In this document: positions 32,901-41,068 of the stretch, one piece after another | Position numbering within the stretch: position 1 is the stretch's first letter | How the letters are laid out: each line of letters starts with the position of its first letter | Assembly (NCBI GenBank): GCA_030998225.1 | Contig: JAPYXD010000701.1 | Location: 13,748,501 to 13,812,500, forward strand | Direction: 5' to 3' | Length of the DNA stretch: 64,000 nt | From: Diplolepis rosae | Lineage: Eukaryota > Arthropoda > Insecta > Hymenoptera > Diplolepididae | Position numbers and translations under genes: made by a program | The notes under the pieces: model-generated | What the model saw: only the letters and a program-made list of their open reading frames with translations | Database searches by the model: none | What the model was told of the DNA's origin: nothing

Positions 32901-35321
32901 CCGAATCTCCGAAAAATAAAAAATGAAGACTTTATGAATCTTGATTTTATAAATACAATTTGATTATAATAACAGCATGAATTGGATAAGATGACATGCA
33001 AACTCAATGCAATACAACTGATCATAATTGAGGTCATAAAATTGATACAGATATTTCTGAATAAAAACATTTTAATCACAACAGATGTTAAAGCAATTGC
33101 TTTAATGATAATGTAAACATTTTTTAATCAGAAACTAGATTCAGGCAATAATGATTTTAAATATTCCTTCTTACAATCACAACTTTGTTAAAGATACTTA
33201 AAACTTCATTTTGATAAAAGAAAATCGAAAGCGTTTGGGATCGTTTCGAATTCTGTTAAAAAATATTTAAATTATAATTATTTTGAATTATCCACTTGTT
33301 TATTTACTTGAGTTTATTACTTTATATGCTTGATTATAAGAAATCACCTGAGAAAATAATTTGCTTTAGTATAGAAATCGAGTAAATTCAACCGATAAAA
33401 AATCTAATCTTTTTGGCTACAAAAACCAATCAAGTGAAACAAATCAGTTAATTAATTCTGACCAGATTTTTAAATAAGGCCGTAAGAATATTCAGAAATC
33501 GACTTTTTTTTTAATTTAAAATATCAAACTGAAACTTAACAAATTTAAAAACAATACTAAATTTATGAACAAATTTTATTTTAAAAAATATTTAATTCCA
33601 GTTCGAGACATCAAAATAATAAACATTTAAATATAGAATGAGGAATTGAAATAAAACTATATAATTTTTTAATTGCAATGAGATTATTATTATTCAAGTA
33701 ATAAATAAAATAATTTTTCAAATATCAAATTCTAATAATGATTTTAAATATTTTTTTCATTGATTCTAATATTTTAAGACTTGTAATTAATGAGATTGTA
33801 AACATAAAGGCTTCAAACATTTAAAATGTATAATTTATAAGATATTTACATTTCTGAGAAACGATTTTGAAGTTATTATATTTTTAACGAATCCAAATTT
33901 CAATCCATATACGTGCCTGAAAAAACTTGAATTTTTTCAAAAATTTCTTTTCACGGTTAAAGTAAACAATGTCTTACAAAATGTATTCAATCCTGCAGCT
34001 CAAACAAGTAAAGACAGTCACAAGATTTTAAAATATTTTTGTTAATTCTACACAAATTTTAAGCTTTCACTATTTTAACTCGAGGACTCAGAAAATGCAA
34101 CAGATATTTTTTTATGTACTTACAGTTTTGAACGTTCATTGAACGATGACAACATTTTTTTTTCCATAAAAAAATTAATTATTATATTTATATTTAGGAC
34201 CCTTCAAATATACAATCGTTCATGAAAAATACTCTATTTTTTAATTTTCTGAACCAAAAACTAATCATTTAGTTTAAAAAAAAAGTTTTTCCATCGTTCA
34301 ATGAACGTTCAAAACTGTAAGTACATTATTTTTTTACTGTTATCAAAACAATAAACATAGTGTAAGAAATTGAATAAAAACTATATAATTTGTTAATGCA
34401 AATGAAATTATTATTTTTAAAGTAAAAAGTAAGTTTCAAATATCAAATTTAAATAATAATGAAATAGTTTGTCTCACGATTTGAAAATTTAAAAGTTCTG
34501 ATTAATGAAAGTTTCCAGAATTAAAAATTCATAAATCACAAGGTATTAAAATTTTGAAGTTATTACATTTTTAACGAATCCAAATTCCAAGCCATAAACG
34601 TGCCTGGAAAAAATTGAATTAATTCAAAAATTTCTTTTTAGGGGTAAAATAAAAAAATTTCTTACAAAATGTATAATTCTGCAGCTCAAACAAGTAAATT
34701 TGAAAATCACAAGATTTGAAAATATATTTGTTAATTATACACAAATTTTATGCTTTCACTATTTTAACTTCAGGACTCAGAAAATGCAACAGACCTTTTT
34801 TCACTGTGCAGGGCATCAAAATAATAAACATAGTATAAGAAATTATATAAAAACTATATAATTTCTTAATGCAAATGAAATTATTATTATTAAAGTAAAA
34901 GGTAAGTTTCAAATATCAAATTTTTATAATAATGAAATAATTTATCTCTCGATTTGAAAATTTGAAAATTCTGATTAATGAAAGTTTTCAGGATTAAAAA
35001 TTCATAAATGAAAAGATATTAAAATTGTAAAGTTATTATATTTTTAACGAATCCAAATTCCAAGCCATAAACGTGCCTCGAAAAACTTAAATATATTCAA
35101 AAATTTCTTTTCAGGCATTAAGTAAAAAAGGCCTTAAAAATTGTATTTAATTCTGTATCTCAATAAACTTCGCCAATCACACAAACAGATTTTTCATCTC
35201 TTTCCTTAGTTATTAAAAAATCGATAAATTTTGAGTCTTTAGGAAAGAAACTTACCTCAATACTATAAGATTTCTTAATAGCAAACATCTCTCGGTTTTT
35301 CTGAGCCGCTGCAACTGCCAT
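14428..35321 (-). CDS. ple: Tyrosine 3-monooxygenase (tyrosine hydroxylase), six coding exons
   Basis: Tetrahydrobiopterin- and Fe(II)-dependent hydroxylase converting L-tyrosine to L-DOPA, the rate-limiting step for dopamine and, in insects, for cuticle melanisation and sclerotisation. Exons: 35256..35321, 22519..22630, 22124..22249, 21957..22013, 19498..20317, 14428..14956. All introns are GT-AG and the phases agree (0,1,1,1,2), giving 1710 nt and 569 aa, close to the long insect isoform. The start [13 protein letters not shown] matches the conserved insect N-terminus. RRRSL at residues 28-32 is the expected PKA site (Ser31). Residues ~60-120 are acidic. The regulatory domain precedes the catalytic domain, with [11 protein letters not shown] and [12 protein letters not shown]. 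The iron ligands are His398 and His403 (HELLGH) and Glu443 ([10 protein letters not shown]), spaced as in the mammalian enzyme. The C-terminal DSVDRLENL onward is the tetramerisation helix. I see no inactivating change. Intron 1 is 12.6 kb and full of repeats. Confidence 0.97.
15167..15540 (-). mobile_element. Hammerhead-motif element, 374 bp, 12-bp target duplication, ple intron 5
   Basis: Flanked by direct repeats ATAATAAAGAAC (15155-15166 and 15541-15552). It shares its sequence with one half of the 783-bp element at 39.7-40.4 kb, including TTGGCATAGG and its complement, and GGCAAACGTTTCGG. A variable-length target duplication with no conserved target fits a retroelement better than a DNA transposon. 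No ORF. Penelope-like or retrozyme-like ancestry is an inference. Confidence 0.7.
15313..15353 (-). ncRNA. Hammerhead-ribozyme-like motif, core apparently mutated
   Basis: On the minus strand: GGCA, CUGGAGA, a GC-rich hairpin, GAAA, CGUU, UGCC. GGCA can pair with UGCC as stem I. Compared with the intact copies (CUGAAGA), the invariant A6 is G, so self-cleavage is unlikely. It is in sense orientation within the ple pre-mRNA. Confidence 0.45.
15552..16530. other. AT-rich intronic sequence, ple intron 5
   Basis: Apart from the end of the 15.04-15.75 kb element I see no supported feature; 16.1-16.4 kb is dominated by T- and A-runs. Confidence 0.35.
16843..17160. mobile_element. Foldback MITE, 318 bp
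   Basis: The left arm (TAGGTATACATTGTACCATA, then TTTTAGTTGCCCA) and the right arm pair almost perfectly over ~135 bp, including AGTGTTAGACGAAGATTATG. The middle holds about 50 unpaired bases. No ORF. Confidence 0.85.
17329..18279 (+). pseudogene. Broken THAP-domain gene, three exons recognisable
   Basis: Exon 17329-17601 encodes [15 protein letters not shown] (the first zinc-ligand pair, C-x3-C), then, in another frame, [20 protein letters not shown] followed by [10 protein letters not shown], which carries the Trp and the C-x2-H of a THAP zinc finger. The switch of frame between about 17460 and 17515 breaks it. A GTAATT donor at 17602 and a CCTACAG acceptor lead to 18006-18110, where the continuing frame soon meets a stop. 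A strong GTGAGTAC donor and a TTTCTTTACAG acceptor give a third exon from 18181. THAP proteins are DNA-binding factors and P-element-type transposases. No catalytic domain follows. Confidence 0.55.
19191..19497. other. Intronic sequence next to ple exon 5
   Basis: Plain AT-rich intron; the only functional element visible is the exon-5 donor (GTAAG) at its upper end. Confidence 0.4.
19498..20317 (-). CDS. ple: ple coding exon 5 (regulatory and N-terminal catalytic region)
   Basis: 820 nt, phase 1 in and phase 2 out, running from DAGLTEEEV to NSPYHTPEP. It carries the ACT-like regulatory part ([23 protein letters not shown]) and the start of the catalytic domain ([34 protein letters not shown]). 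The acceptor is ATTTTAG at 20318-20319 and the donor is ACC|GTAAG. Confidence 0.96.
20416..21455. mobile_element. 1.04-kb near-perfect palindrome in ple intron 4
   Basis: It begins AGCCACACAAAAAAAAAGTT and ends with the complement. The arms, ~490 bp each, match over nearly their whole length (AGACCATGTATACTATGTGT on the left, mirrored on the right), with a spacer of only ~60 bp near 20911-20970. Inside the arms are CATAACCCCATAACCC-like short repeats. No ORF. It ends about 100 bp from exon 5 and 500 bp from exon 4. Confidence 0.9.
21957..22013 (-). CDS. ple: ple coding exon 4 (57 nt, acidic, symmetric)
   Basis: A 57-nt exon in phase 1 on both sides, encoding [19 protein letters not shown]. 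Acceptor AATTTTAG, donor GTGAGT. It is only 110 nt from exon 3. Because it is short and acidic it could be missed in annotation or skipped in some transcripts. Confidence 0.88.
22124..22249 (-). CDS. ple: ple coding exon 3 (acidic, symmetric)
   Basis: 126 nt, phase 1 at both ends. It encodes an acidic, Ser-rich segment containing [13 protein letters not shown] and [15 protein letters not shown] symmetric exon whose loss keeps the frame; Drosophila makes a short neural and a longer epidermal isoform that differ in an acidic insert here, so alternative inclusion is plausible. Confidence 0.92.
22519..22630 (-). CDS. ple: ple coding exon 2 (PKA-site exon)
   Basis: It encodes [20 protein letters not shown] and onward to RQRAN. 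RRRSL is the expected regulatory phosphorylation site, equivalent to Ser40 of the mammalian enzyme. Acceptor TTTTTCAG, donor GTAAGT, phase 0 in and phase 1 out. Confidence 0.95.
22631..23061. other. Start of ple intron 1, no feature recognised
   Basis: After the exon-2 acceptor the sequence is AT-rich. A locally less AT-rich stretch near 22800-22990 (CAGGCCCATGTCTGGCAATC) contains no ORF I can support. Confidence 0.35.
23062..23621. mobile_element. hAT-like non-autonomous element, ~560 bp, TAACTCGTTAC arms
   Basis: The right end read inward is CAGTGTTGGGTAGTAACTCG, a terminal sequence I associate with hAT non-autonomous elements. The left end CAGTGT..AAAAAGTAACTCGTTAC is a diverged partner. 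Arms consist of many GTAAC/GTTAC repeats. I could not find a matching 8-bp target duplication. Confidence 0.55.
23622..24122. other. Intron 1 sequence without repeats recognised
   Basis: Less AT-rich than its surroundings; no ORF or repeat boundary seen. Confidence 0.3.
24125..24700. mobile_element. Foldback family C copy, ~570 bp
   Basis: The left arm starts CGAAAATTAGACCTCAGGCA and runs through GCCCAAACTTATTTTCTTAT; the right arm carries the complements (GAATCGCATCATTTTTAAAA, then GGCTCGAAGCGATAAGAAAA). Its outer ends are worn. Better-preserved relatives are at 39.6-41.1 kb (TTAA on both sides) and 54.77-55.33 kb. Confidence 0.75.
24701..25490. other. Intron 1 sequence, partly non-repetitive
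   Basis: 25090-25380 is less AT-rich (GAGTAGTTGGCACGGATTAG, CCGAGCATTGCATCACGAGG) and shows no repeat character. It could hold regulatory sequence, but there is nothing specific to name. Confidence 0.3.
26986..27182. mobile_element. MITE family A copy, 197 bp
   Basis: Begins CTCTGTAAATCTGAATCATT and ends CTTTAGAGAG, with TA on each side. It lies in the fourth unit of the 360-bp array and shares its right-hand TA with the next MITE. Confidence 0.85.
27185..27453. mobile_element. MITE family A copy, 269 bp, abutting the previous one
   Basis: Begins CTCTCTAAATTTGAATCAGT directly after the shared TA, and ends ATTTAGAGAG followed by TA. The array resumes exactly at TACTTAAAG, so one copy inserted into the terminal TA of the other. 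Confidence 0.87.
27760..29360. other. Intron 1, includes a non-repetitive GC-richer island (~28400-28800)
   Basis: From 28390 to 28800 the sequence has CpG and lacks repeat character (GCGGATCCGCGTTTGTTAAA, GGCGGAGGCGAGCCTCC). No ORF is open across it. In a very large tyrosine hydroxylase first intron this is a candidate enhancer. 29090-29350 again has AATCAGT-type words. Confidence 0.35.
29362..30022. repeat. Recent tandem duplication, 329-bp unit, two copies
   Basis: GCATGATTTCAGTCAGTAGT begins at 29362 and again at 29691; the two units run in register with only scattered differences through ATTGCATCTAATTGCATGA. Confidence 0.9.
30023..33590. other. AT-rich intron 1 with worn MITE pieces
   Basis: 30710-30840 and 31300-31560 have worn pieces of foldbacks rich in AAAATTTTGTTG. 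32140-32350 starts CACGGAGAAAAATATCTGTT, the terminal type of the CACNGAGAAAA group, without a clear second arm. A 61-codon plus-strand ORF at 32778-32963 has more even codon composition than its surroundings but no recognisable domain. Confidence 0.35.
33605..35130. repeat. Three-copy tandem array, units ~470-520 bp
   Basis: ATCAAAATAATAAACAT begins units at about 33610, 34343 and 34813; each continues through AACTATATAAT, CAAATATCAAATT, TTTTTAACGAATCCAAATT and AAACGTGCCT. The first unit is longer because of the 209-bp foldback at 34116-34324. Confidence 0.8.
34116..34324. mobile_element. Foldback MITE, 209 bp, perfect 33-bp terminal repeats
   Basis: Ends GTACTTACAGTTTTGAACGT and its complement, continuing perfectly through TCATTGAACGATG. 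It interrupts the first unit of the tandem array; units two and three lack it and give the empty site. Confidence 0.85.
35256..35321 (-). CDS. ple: ple coding exon 1
   Basis: It encodes [20 protein letters not shown] plus Ile-Glu (22 codons) and stops at GAG|GTAAGT in phase 0. The frame stays open upstream, but this Met matches the start used by insect tyrosine hydroxylases. No ATG occurs on this strand in the ~370 nt above it, which suits a 5' UTR. Confidence 0.95.
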
Positions 35322-36110
35322 TGTAACTTCTTGAGTAGATTTTTTTCTCAAACAGAACAAATGAGTCCTTTCCTCACGAAGAAAATCACTGGCCTTATTT
35401 TTGAATTTTTGATTGGAGGTGAAGCAAGCCTGAGAATTTATCACTGCTTGCCGGTTCCGAAAAAGAAGAAAAGCTAGGAAATCACGATGTCTAGGAACTT
35501 CGGGATCGCGACCACAAGTTGAAGAGTTGATGAAACTTCTTGTCTGTCGTAATCCGCGTCAGCTCAAATTACTCCGCACGTTATCTCAAGTTAAAATATA
35601 TCTTCTGAATATATATTTCCTGGCGTTTTTGCTTCTTCTAATCAGGCTCCCCCGCGAGTCTTCTTTGGGCGAAGCGAACGAGCGAATGCGTCGTCAGGGC
35701 GGTTTGTCGGTGCATTATAAACGCGACCTCCCTTCACCGCAAAGCTACACCGGGGTCAGGGGTGCCCCCACCTCAATGGAATTCGGGTGGTCCGTGTCTC
35801 GTTGACGACTCACGTCAGAGGTCCGCGACACCACATCAGAAGGTGCTACCCGACATCGACATCAACATCGACACGCTCCTTGCGCTTTCGTAATCGAGAT
35901 ATCGCGCCGGTACCCACAAGAGGACCGTTCATTGGTCGAGTCTGTGGGGGATCCCGTGCTGAGTCATAAAGCTGTTCTTGGTCTTGCCTCTTGTTCTACC
36001 GGTAGCTCATACCGTTCCTTACACCTGACTAGCGAATCACATGCTAGTCTGACTGGCTTTCTTACACCGGGACCAGATCGAACAGCTGCTCACTTCCTAT
36101 TCAAATGAAG
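35322..36110 (-). promoter_or_regulatory. ple: Candidate ple 5' UTR and promoter region
   Basis: A GC-richer island directly above the ple start codon. It contains TGAGTCA (35960-35966, a perfect AP-1 site), CTACCGGTAG (35996-36005, resembling Grainyhead sites), TGACG and CGTCA half-sites five bases apart (35803-35817, CRE-like), CAGCTG E-boxes, and a TATAA in the palindrome TTATAA near 35715-35720. Drosophila ple and Ddc wound enhancers use AP-1 and Grainyhead sites, and mammalian TH uses a CRE. The transcription start cannot be placed from sequence alone. Confidence 0.55.
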
Positions 36111-36244
36111 ATCGGTTGGCTCATTCCATTTCCGCTCTTCTTCTCATTTCTGGCCTCCTTCAGCTATTTTTAACGATATTTTCAAGACCATGGATTAAAG
36201 AGACCATTTCACCAAATTCCTTTTAAAAGTTCATGTGAGATTGC

Positions 36245-36600
36245 TTTTTTAGATTCTTATCATATGAGAAGGTATTGGTTTTATGTGAAAAATGACTTTT
36301 GGAATTTTCATCAAATCTTTAGATTTTGAGACCCCCTGAGTCAGAAAAAACGGTTTTTACGAAAGTTTCTGCAAACAGAAAACAGTTTCTTTGAATTGAA
36401 GAAAATTTTGTTGGTTGAAAAATTTTTTCTTTAATGTAAACAAATCTATTTCTTTGGATCAAAGAAAATTTTTTTAAATTGATAAAACTTTGTTTAATTC
36501 AATGAAATTCTTTCTTTGACTGTATATTAAAGAAATGTTACTTTGATTAAAAAAAACTGTTTTCTGGGTGTAACTAAATCAATAAAATCAGTTCCCCCCG
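36245..36600. repeat. Truncated copy of the TGTCTGTCTGT-bearing family, then a worn foldback
   Basis: CATATGAGAAGGTATTGGTT, TTTTATGTGAAAAATGACTT and AGACCCCCTGAGTCAGAAAA match the copies at 43.87, 46.6, 55.6, 56.0 and 61.8 kb. It stops just before the TGTC run. 36370-36570 has AAAATTTTGTTG-type foldback sequence. Confidence 0.6.
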
Positions 36601-36859
36601 AGATTTTTCCACAATAACGCATTTTTTTAGCTGAAACTTTAGAACATAATAAAGGATATACTAGCGAATGGCTCTAGACTTCAATTAGTTCTGAAAAATC
36701 AAAATAATCCAACCAAAATTGCGATAATAGAAGCATTTTTTGTGTTTTTGGGGTTTTTTTTTTTTTAGAAAGTCAAAAATGTAATATTGGTTTTTAATAG
36801 TGTTTATGAATCTACTAATTATCTTGATAACATTTTTCGATTAAACCGACATTAGAAAA

Positions 36860-37313
36860 GTTACAGTATAAATCACAGTTCATTTTTTTAGGAAAAAGAT
36901 TCTCTACAACATGACCTTTTCCTATTTTTGAAATTGAATTAATTATTATCAAATACAGCAATTTGTTTATAAAAATTTCGTTTTGGAAAATGTTTTTTTA
37001 ATGGTTTCAGCCATTAAAGAATTTATTTTTAAAAATCAGAAACGGTGAAGTTGTGGGAAATCTTTTTTCTGAAAAAATGATTAATGATTTATTAGAATCG
37101 CATAATTTTTTAAATTTGGTAAGAAGCGATAAGAAAAAAAGTTGGATCAAAAATAAAATTTATTAATAAAATAATTTTTCTGTGTTTCAAATCTTTTTCA
37201 TGTAAAATAATCTTTTCTCTTTCAAAATAGCCTTTCAATAATATTATTGCTATTCTTGAAAGTAAAATTATCTATTTTTGCCTGAGGTCTAATTTTTGTG
37301 GATGAAAACTACC
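36860..37313. mobile_element. Foldback family C copy, left end missing
   Basis: It has the family C interior (AGGAAAAAGATTCTCTACAA) and the right arm ending TCTAATTTTTGTGGATGAAA, then ACTACC followed by TTAA (37314-37317). The left terminal GGTAGTT is absent. Confidence 0.65.
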
Positions 37314-37642
37314 TTAAGGCTTGATGGCTTATTTTCTTCTTTAAGGACCCAGTACAGCTGACTAAATCAATAAATTCACTTTCCCCAAGATTTTTCCACA
37401 ATTATGAATTTTTCCAGCTCAAACTTTAGTACATAATAAAGGACACATTAGCGTTTAGCGAATGACTGTAGACTTTAATTAGTTGTTAACAATTAAAAAA
37501 ATCTTAGTGTAAAAGACTTATTATGGACTTGGCCCTACTTTTTTCAGCGATGTGACATGCCCAAAATTTTATTTAAGTTCCTTTTGATTAAATACTCGTG
37601 TTCAGGACAATTACTTGCACCCATAAACGTTGCTAAATTCAA

Positions 37643-37783
37643 ATTATTAGTAGAGTGAATGATGGTCTTTCTGGTATTAATTAAAATTTTTATTTCAAAG
37701 GAATTTGATATTGGATTTATAATTTCCTATTTTACATCTTGAAAAAAATATCAGAAAGTCCATCATTCACTCTACTAATAATA
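37643..37783. repeat. Short foldback, ~140 bp
   Basis: ATTATTAGTAGAGTGAATGA at the left end is mirrored by TCATTCACTCTACTAATAAT at the right. The arms are ~30 bp. Confidence 0.75.
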
Positions 37784-38550
37784 TATACTGGTAACAACAA
37801 AAATAGATATTTCGTAATTCTAAATTTAAATGTTTACTGTACAAGATATTTGACTAATTCCAAACTTCGGGAATACCCTGTATGTATATTTGCATATAAT
37901 TAAACGTAAATTCATTAAAATAATAACATAAACAATATTTTTGATCGTTAACAAATTTATCATCTTTTTATAAAACTGGTGTACCATTTTCGCGAAATTT
38001 ATGAGACATTTTTTTCTCGGCAATAAAAATGTAGCAATAAGGATACAAATGGATAATTCAAAAAACTGACCTATACCGTCACAGGAAAAGGTCATTATCT
38101 TCTATGACGATTTTACATATCTTTCCTCGTGACTTTCGTAAAATCGCACGTACGCACGAGTTCTTTCTGCGTCATTCAACTCGAGTTCTTCCCCAGAAAC
38201 TTCAAAGTAGAAGCCATTGATATCCTTGACTTTCAAATAGATAAAGATGTCTAAAAAAGTTTTCTTACAAATTTTATAAACAAATTGACAAATGGTCTTA
38301 TTATTAATAAAAAAATTTTTCTTTTTGCTAAAAGTGCTTCGTATTAATGTAGGAATGACTTTTAATCACAAAAATAATTAAAAAGATAACATTAATCATT
38401 CTTATAAGCAATTAGAAAAACAAATTCAAAATTTTATCCCCTTCGCGTAGAAAAAAAATTTTGTTGCACTGAAAATGTTTCAAACTATTGAACGAATGAC
38501 TGCTAGTCACAAAAATATTTGAAAAGTTAACAATAACCATTGTTATGAAC
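37784..38550. other. AT-rich sequence, no feature recognised
   Basis: No supported gene; the 89-codon minus-strand ORF here has no domain and an AT-driven composition. Confidence 0.3.
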
Positions 38551-38554
38551 ATCT

Positions 38555-38812
38555 CTTGTGACAAAATATTTATATTTAAGGTTTTATCAAATCACAACTT
38601 AGTCTAAAGCTTTTTCGATTGAAAACCAGATGTTTTGCTACTTGAAACTGCCGAAATTTATTTATCCTAATGGTTTATAAAAATCCAGATTGTTACATTT
38701 TACCAAATATTATCAAAGATATATTATTTTTAGGAATATCTGTACCAGTTCTGGCGATCAATGGAAATTTAAATTTGATAAAACCTTAAATTTAAATATT
38801 TTGCCACAAGAA
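38555..38812. repeat. Foldback, ~258 bp
   Basis: CTTGTGACAAAATATTTATA, then TTTAAGGTTTTATCAAA, is mirrored at 38770-38812 (TTTGATAAAACCTTAAATTT, then AATATTTTGCCACAAG). Confidence 0.7.
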
Positions 38813-39615
38813 TTTATACCAATTAAATGGAATAATAAATAAATTATTTGTATTTACACTTTTTTTAAAATAATATATTTGTCAGTAAATATTATAGTAA
38901 TTTTTGTTGAATTAGCATTTTGTAGAAAATACCTTATTTAGTAAGTTTAACAGACATTTCTGTAATATTTAACAACAAATCTCGTACGTTTACAAAAAAG
39001 CGGTGAATTGCACTGAAATATCTGTAAAATTTTGTATTAAGTTCCCTTCTATTTCATAAAAACTTGCATGTGTCCTAGATTAAAAATCATTCTAGTTAAT
39101 GATCTGAACACATTCAAATTTTTTTACTCAATGCTTTTCAAAGCAATAATTTAATTTTGAAACATTTTTTACATTTTTATCTATTTATTTGTTTTTTGCG
39201 AAGAACATTGAGTCTGAGTGGTGATTATATGCGCTGCAGAGCATTACAAATTGAAAATGTAAACATTTATTTCATTATTACTTCACAAAGGAGGATTCTT
39301 CAAGCATCACTGAATAATATTTATTCTTCAATGAATTCAGAATGAAGATCAAAATGAAAGGATAAATAAACATACTTTCACGATATTAATGTCTATCGTA
39401 AAATGTAGAATATATAAAACGCGCTATTCCATTAATATAAACTTATTTGAAACAGTACATCGGCTCACATTCAGCCTCGGTAAAGTACCTGTTCGCATCT
39501 CGACATTGACTGTATATATGTAGTAAACATGACTTGTAATTGACTCTGAATATTACTTTCATGTACCAAGGCCACACATATGCCGAGACGGAGTGGCACT
39601 TACTCTCCGGTATAT
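38813..39615. other. AT-rich sequence with a worn MITE piece
   Basis: 38880-39040 contains words shared with the CACNGAGAAAA group (AACAGACATTTCTGTAATAT). The rest has no recognised feature. Confidence 0.3.
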
Positions 39616-39766
39616 TTAAGGTAGTTTTCATCCACAAAAATTAGACCTCAGGCAAAAATAGATTTTTTTTTCATTTCTCATTATTTTGGCATAGGGTCAG
39701 ATTCTTTTTATTTTCTTTGATTGAAATTTTCACTATTCGATATAAAAATACTCGAAAAGAAAGCAA

Positions 39767-39806
39767 GGCAAACGTTTCGGCCACATATGGGGCCCTCTTC
39801 AGTGCC
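39767..39806 (-). ncRNA. Hammerhead-ribozyme-like motif, conserved core present
   Basis: Minus strand: GGCA, CUGAAGA, GGGCCCCAUAUGUGGCC, GAAA, CGUU, UGCC. The core C3 U4 G5 A6 N7 G8 A9 and G12 A13 A14 is present, A15.1-U16.1 can close a two-base-pair stem III (ACGU), position 17 is U, and GGCA pairs with UGCC as stem I. One extra G before the GGCC stem II is the main departure from consensus. Such minimal stem III hammerheads are known to work as dimers in Penelope-like elements and retrozymes. Confidence 0.6.
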
Positions 39807-40248
39807 ATAAATTTAAAGATTAATTCAAAAATTTTTGTAAAACGTAGATAATTAAAATAAGAATTATCATAAAATTGAAAAACTTATCTCATAGCTTGCA
39901 ATTCAAAATGAAGTAGTCCAGTATGCAGCATCACGAATTGAAAAAATGTTTAGAGTTCACTGTGAATAAAAAACCGGATAACCAATAAACCGGAAAACAT
40001 AAAAAAATTTTTGCACACGAACCGACCGCAATTTGAAAAAATTTTTTTTTTATTAAAGAACGATGCCGATTGGTTATCCGGTTTTTTATTCACAGTGAAC
40101 TCTAAACATTTTTTTAATTCGTGATGCTGCATACTGGACTACTTCATTTTGAATTGCAAGCTATGAGATAAGTTTTTCAATTTTATGAAAATTCTTATTT
40201 TAATTATCTACGTTTTACAAAAATTTTTGAATTAATCTTTGAATTTAT

Positions 40249-40289
40249 GGCACTGAAGAGGGCCTCCATATGTGGCCGAAACGTTTGCC
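40249..40289 (+). ncRNA. Hammerhead-ribozyme-like motif, mirror copy
   Basis: The same layout on the plus strand: GGCA, CUGAAGA, GGGCCUCCAUAUGUGGCC, GAAA, CGUU, UGCC. It differs from its mirror copy only in the hairpin loop. It points outward from the centre of the 783-bp element. Confidence 0.6.
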
Positions 40290-41068
40290 TTGCTTTCTTT
40301 TTGAGTATTTTTATATCGAATAGTGAAAATTTCAATCGAAGAAAATAAAAAGAATCTGACCCTATGCCAAAATAATGAGAAATGAAAAAAATTCTATGAA
40401 TTTTGGGTCAATAAAATAGCAGACATGCTATTGAACATGTCACTTGAAAAATAGATAATTTGGCTTTCAAGAATAGCAATATTAATATTGAAGGGCTATT
40501 TTGAAAGAGAAAAGGTTATTTTACAAGAAAAAAATTGAAACACAGAGAAATAATTTTATTAATAAATTTTATTTTTGCCCCAACTTTTTTCCTTATCGCT
40601 TCTTACCAAATATTAAAAAATCATGCGATTCTATAAAATCATGAATCATTTTTTCAGAGAAAAGATTTCCCACAACTTCACCGTTTCTGATTTCTAAAAA
40701 TAAATTCTTTAATGGCTGAAACCATTAAAAAATATTTTCCAAAACGAAATTTTTATAAACAAATTGCTGAATTTGATAATAATTTATTCATTTTCGAAAA
40801 TTGAAAATGGTAAAGTTGTAGGGAATCTTTTTCTTGAAAAAGTGATTTGTAATTTATTAAAATCGCATAATTTTTTTTAATTTGGTAAGAAGCGATAAGA
40901 AAAAAAGTTGGGGCAAAAATAAAATTATTTTTCTGTATTTAAAATTTTTTTCATGGAAATTAATCTTTTCTCTTCCAAAATAGCCCTTCAAAAATAATAT
41001 TGCTATTCTTGAAAGCAAAATTATCTATTTTTTCCTGAGGTCTAATTTTCGTGGATCAACTACCTTAA

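Larger units (their letters stand above)
39664..40446. mobile_element. 783-bp inverted-dimer element with two hammerhead motifs and a 10-bp target duplication
   Basis: Flanked by perfect direct repeats AAAAATAGAT (39654-39663 and 40447-40456) inside a family C element. The two halves mirror each other: CATTTCTCATTATTTTGGCA near the left end and its complement near the right, AAGTAGTCCAGTATGCAGCA in both arms. Each half carries one hammerhead-like motif pointing outward. The 374-bp element in ple intron 5 corresponds to about one half. No ORF. Head-to-head arrangement and variable-length target duplication suggest a retroelement, perhaps Penelope-like. Confidence 0.8.
39620..41064. mobile_element. 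Foldback family C copy with TTAA at both ends, interrupted by the hammerhead element
   Basis: Starts GGTAGTTTTCATCCAC after TTAA (39616-39619) and ends GTGGATCAACTACC before TTAA (41065-41068). Removing the 783-bp insertion and one 10-bp target copy leaves about 650 bp, a palindrome with GCTTTCAAGAATAGCAATAT and its complement. No ORF. Confidence 0.85.

Noticed and set aside
35527..35969. Plus-strand ORFs of 92 and 60 codons in the GC-rich island above ple
   Set aside because: No domain; open frames are expected by chance where GC content rises. The island is better explained as promoter and 5' UTR.
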